A DNA stretch of 5,513 bases from an uncultured Eubacteriaceae bacterium (lineage in GTDB: Bacteria > Bacillota > Clostridia > Oscillospirales > Acutalibacteraceae), in NCBI GenBank assembly GCA_937905915.1, contig CALCVR010000027.1, positions 1 to 5,513 of the forward strand, in the 5' to 3' direction. The notes beneath the pieces are model-generated. The model saw only the letters and a program-made list of their open reading frames with translations, made no database searches and was not told the DNA's origin. Shown piece after piece: positions 4,503-5,513 of this stretch. A program made the position numbers and the translations under genes. Numbering within the stretch: the stretch's first letter is position 1; every line of letters begins with the position of its first letter.

Positions 4503-5183
4503 GTGTTTGACGGACTAATCGAAGCCGTACAGAACCTGGTTAACACGTCAGGTTTCGGCCTTGAGTACTGGCAGAACTATCTAATGATTGCAGTCTCATG
4601 TGTTCTTCTGTATTTGGCAATTGTAAAAAAGTACGAACCCCTTCTTCTCTTACCGATTGCATTTGGTATGCTGCTTGCCAATCTGCCTTTGGCAGGATTG
4701 ATGAGTCCACCGACCATGGAGTTAAAACCGGTTGTGGACGGAGTGGTAGAAAATTATCCCATTATAACGCAAAATGGTCAGCAGTTCTATGAGGTCACAA
4801 GCCAAACCGGCGGCCTGCTTTATTACTTATACCAAGGCGTTAAAATGGGTATTTATCCGCCCCTTATCTTCTTGGGCATCGGCGCTATGACCGACTTTGG
4901 CCCTCTGATTGCAAACCCCAAGAGTTTCCTCTTGGGCGCTGCCGCTCAGTTGGGTATCTTCACTACCTTCATCGGTGCCAGATTGCTGGACGCTTACGTG
5001 CCCGGTATCTCGTTTGACAACAACGCTGCTGCTTCTATCGGCATCATCGGCGGCGCCGACGGCTATTTACGTAACTTCAAAACTAAAGCCCGAGCTGCTC
5101 GGCCCTATCGCTGTTGCAGCATATTCGTACATGGCGTTGGTTCCCATTATCCAGCCTCCTATCATGAAGCTCCTTACTACTAA
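4503..5183 (+). CDS. oadB: Sodium-pump decarboxylase beta subunit, N-terminal fragment truncated by a frameshift
   Basis: This frame encodes 226 residues, of which 1-187 are good beta-subunit sequence and 188-226 are out-of-frame residues before a stop at 5181-5183. The intact protein, usually about 370-430 residues, is the membrane pump that decarboxylates carboxybiotin and exports sodium ions. Visible landmarks are hydrophobic helices near 27-43 and 45-65, then [38 protein letters not shown] and [10 protein letters not shown], ending at Asp186-Gly187. The Asp in GGADGPT corresponds to Asp203 of the Klebsiella OadB, shown to be needed for function. Here the Pro-Thr that should follow are missing and the frame is lost. 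GTG 4503 is taken as start because AAAGGA (4488-4493) precedes it by 9 bases; no ATG fits. As written, the product would lack about half the pump and should be inactive. Confidence 0.88.
   Translation: MFDGLIEAVQNLVNTSGFGLEYWQNYLMIAVSCVLLYLAIVKKYEPLLLLPIAFGMLLANLPLAGLMSPPTMELKPVVDGVVENYPIITQNGQQFYEVTSQTGGLLYYLYQGVKMGIYPPLIFLGIGAMTDFGPLIANPKSFLLGAAAQLGIFTTFIGARLLDAYVPGISFDNNAAASIGIIGGADGYLRNFKTKARAARPYRCCSIFVHGVGSHYPASYHEAPYY
5056..5064 (+). other. Frameshift junction: apparent 8-base deletion in the GGADGPT motif
   Basis: Family proteins read ...GGADGPTAI... at this point. Here GAC (5058-5060, Asp186) is followed by a single G and then GCT ATT (5062-5067), which resumes the family sequence as Ala-Ile in another frame. 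Nine bases (Gly-Pro-Thr codons) are expected between them and one is present, so 8 are missing. The remaining CCGACGG (5056-5062) would be one copy of a two-copy 8-bp tandem repeat if Pro and Thr were encoded by CCG ACG. Confidence 0.8.
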
Positions 5184-5513
5184 AAAAGAGCGTATGGTCG
5201 TGATGGAGCAGCTGCGCCCGGTATCGAAGACGGAGAAGATTATTTTCCCCATCTTGGTTACCATCGTTGTTTCCTTGATTCTTCCCTCCGCTGCCCCGCT
5301 GGTAGGTATGCTCATGCTGGGCAACCTGATGCGTGAAAGCGGCGTGGTAGATCGTATCTTTAAGACTGCACAAAACGAGCTTATCAACATCGTTACCATC
5401 TTCTTAGGTGTTACAGTAGGCGCTACCGCCAATGGTCAGACCTTCCTGACTCCCCAAACCATTGGTATCGTTATCCTCGGCCTGCTTGCCTTTATGATGG
5501 GCACTGCTGGCGG
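5062..5513 (+). pseudogene. oadB: Sodium-pump decarboxylase beta subunit, C-terminal part in the shifted frame (runs off window)
   Basis: Read from 5062 this frame stays open to the window edge for 150 codons and continues the beta subunit exactly where the first frame loses it. Landmarks are [20 protein letters not shown], then [98 protein letters not shown] and [16 protein letters not shown], up to GTAG at the edge. This stretch is well preserved, with no further stop or shift, so the disruption is either very recent or an artefact. No start codon with a ribosome binding site precedes it, so independent translation is unlikely. The last helices and the stop codon lie outside the window. Confidence 0.86.

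Noticed and set aside
5067..5432. Minus-strand open frames opposite the shifted half of oadB
   Set aside because: The plus-strand frame from 5062 carries clear beta-subunit sequence; the antisense frames are by-products.

Overview
The window looks like chromosomal DNA from a spore-forming member of the Clostridia (Firmicutes), possibly near the Ruminococcaceae/Oscillospiraceae. The basis is a SpoVG, a dipicolinate synthase pair (DpaA/DpaB), strong GGAGG-type ribosome binding sites, AT-rich spacers, and a sodium-pump decarboxylase typical of anaerobes. No genus can be named from the sequence alone. No mobile element, CRISPR array, rRNA or tRNA was seen.

Layout. Positions 1-159 (minus strand) hold the first 53 codons of murC, a cell-wall ligase. 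It diverges from spoVG (360-656, plus), which ends in a strong intrinsic terminator (678-713). Next is a 56-residue cysteine-rich protein (783-953) of unknown function. Then comes the dpaA-dpaB operon (1131-2611), whose two genes overlap by 4 bases and which makes dipicolinic acid for the spore core. A sequence matching the sigma-K consensus (mACm-N16-CATAnnnTA) lies just upstream of dpaA, and a second match overlaps the end of the cysteine-rich gene. A hairpin at 2645-2677 separates dpaB from a convergent AraC-family regulator (2672-3502, minus).

A 574-base AT-rich spacer (3503-4076) separates the regulator from a divergent sodium-translocating decarboxylase locus. It carries a 9-bp inverted repeat with a 16-bp spacer and, near its right end, a good sigma-A promoter (TTGAAT-N17-TATAAT). 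The locus starts with the small membrane-anchor subunit (oadG/mmdD type, 4077-4451), followed by the beta subunit (oadB/mmdB type, from 4503 off the right edge).

The most notable feature is that the beta-subunit gene is broken in this sequence. At the conserved GGADGPT motif, 8 bases appear to be missing (junction 5056-5064). The protein leaves frame after Asp186-Gly187 and stops at 5183, while the rest of the family-like sequence continues in another frame to the window edge. If the lost codons were CCG ACG, the intact site would have been a two-copy 8-bp tandem repeat, which would explain the loss by slippage. A sequencing or assembly error is not excluded. Otherwise the window is ordinary; the other points worth a second look are the cysteine-rich small protein among sporulation genes and the putative operators between the regulator and the decarboxylase.
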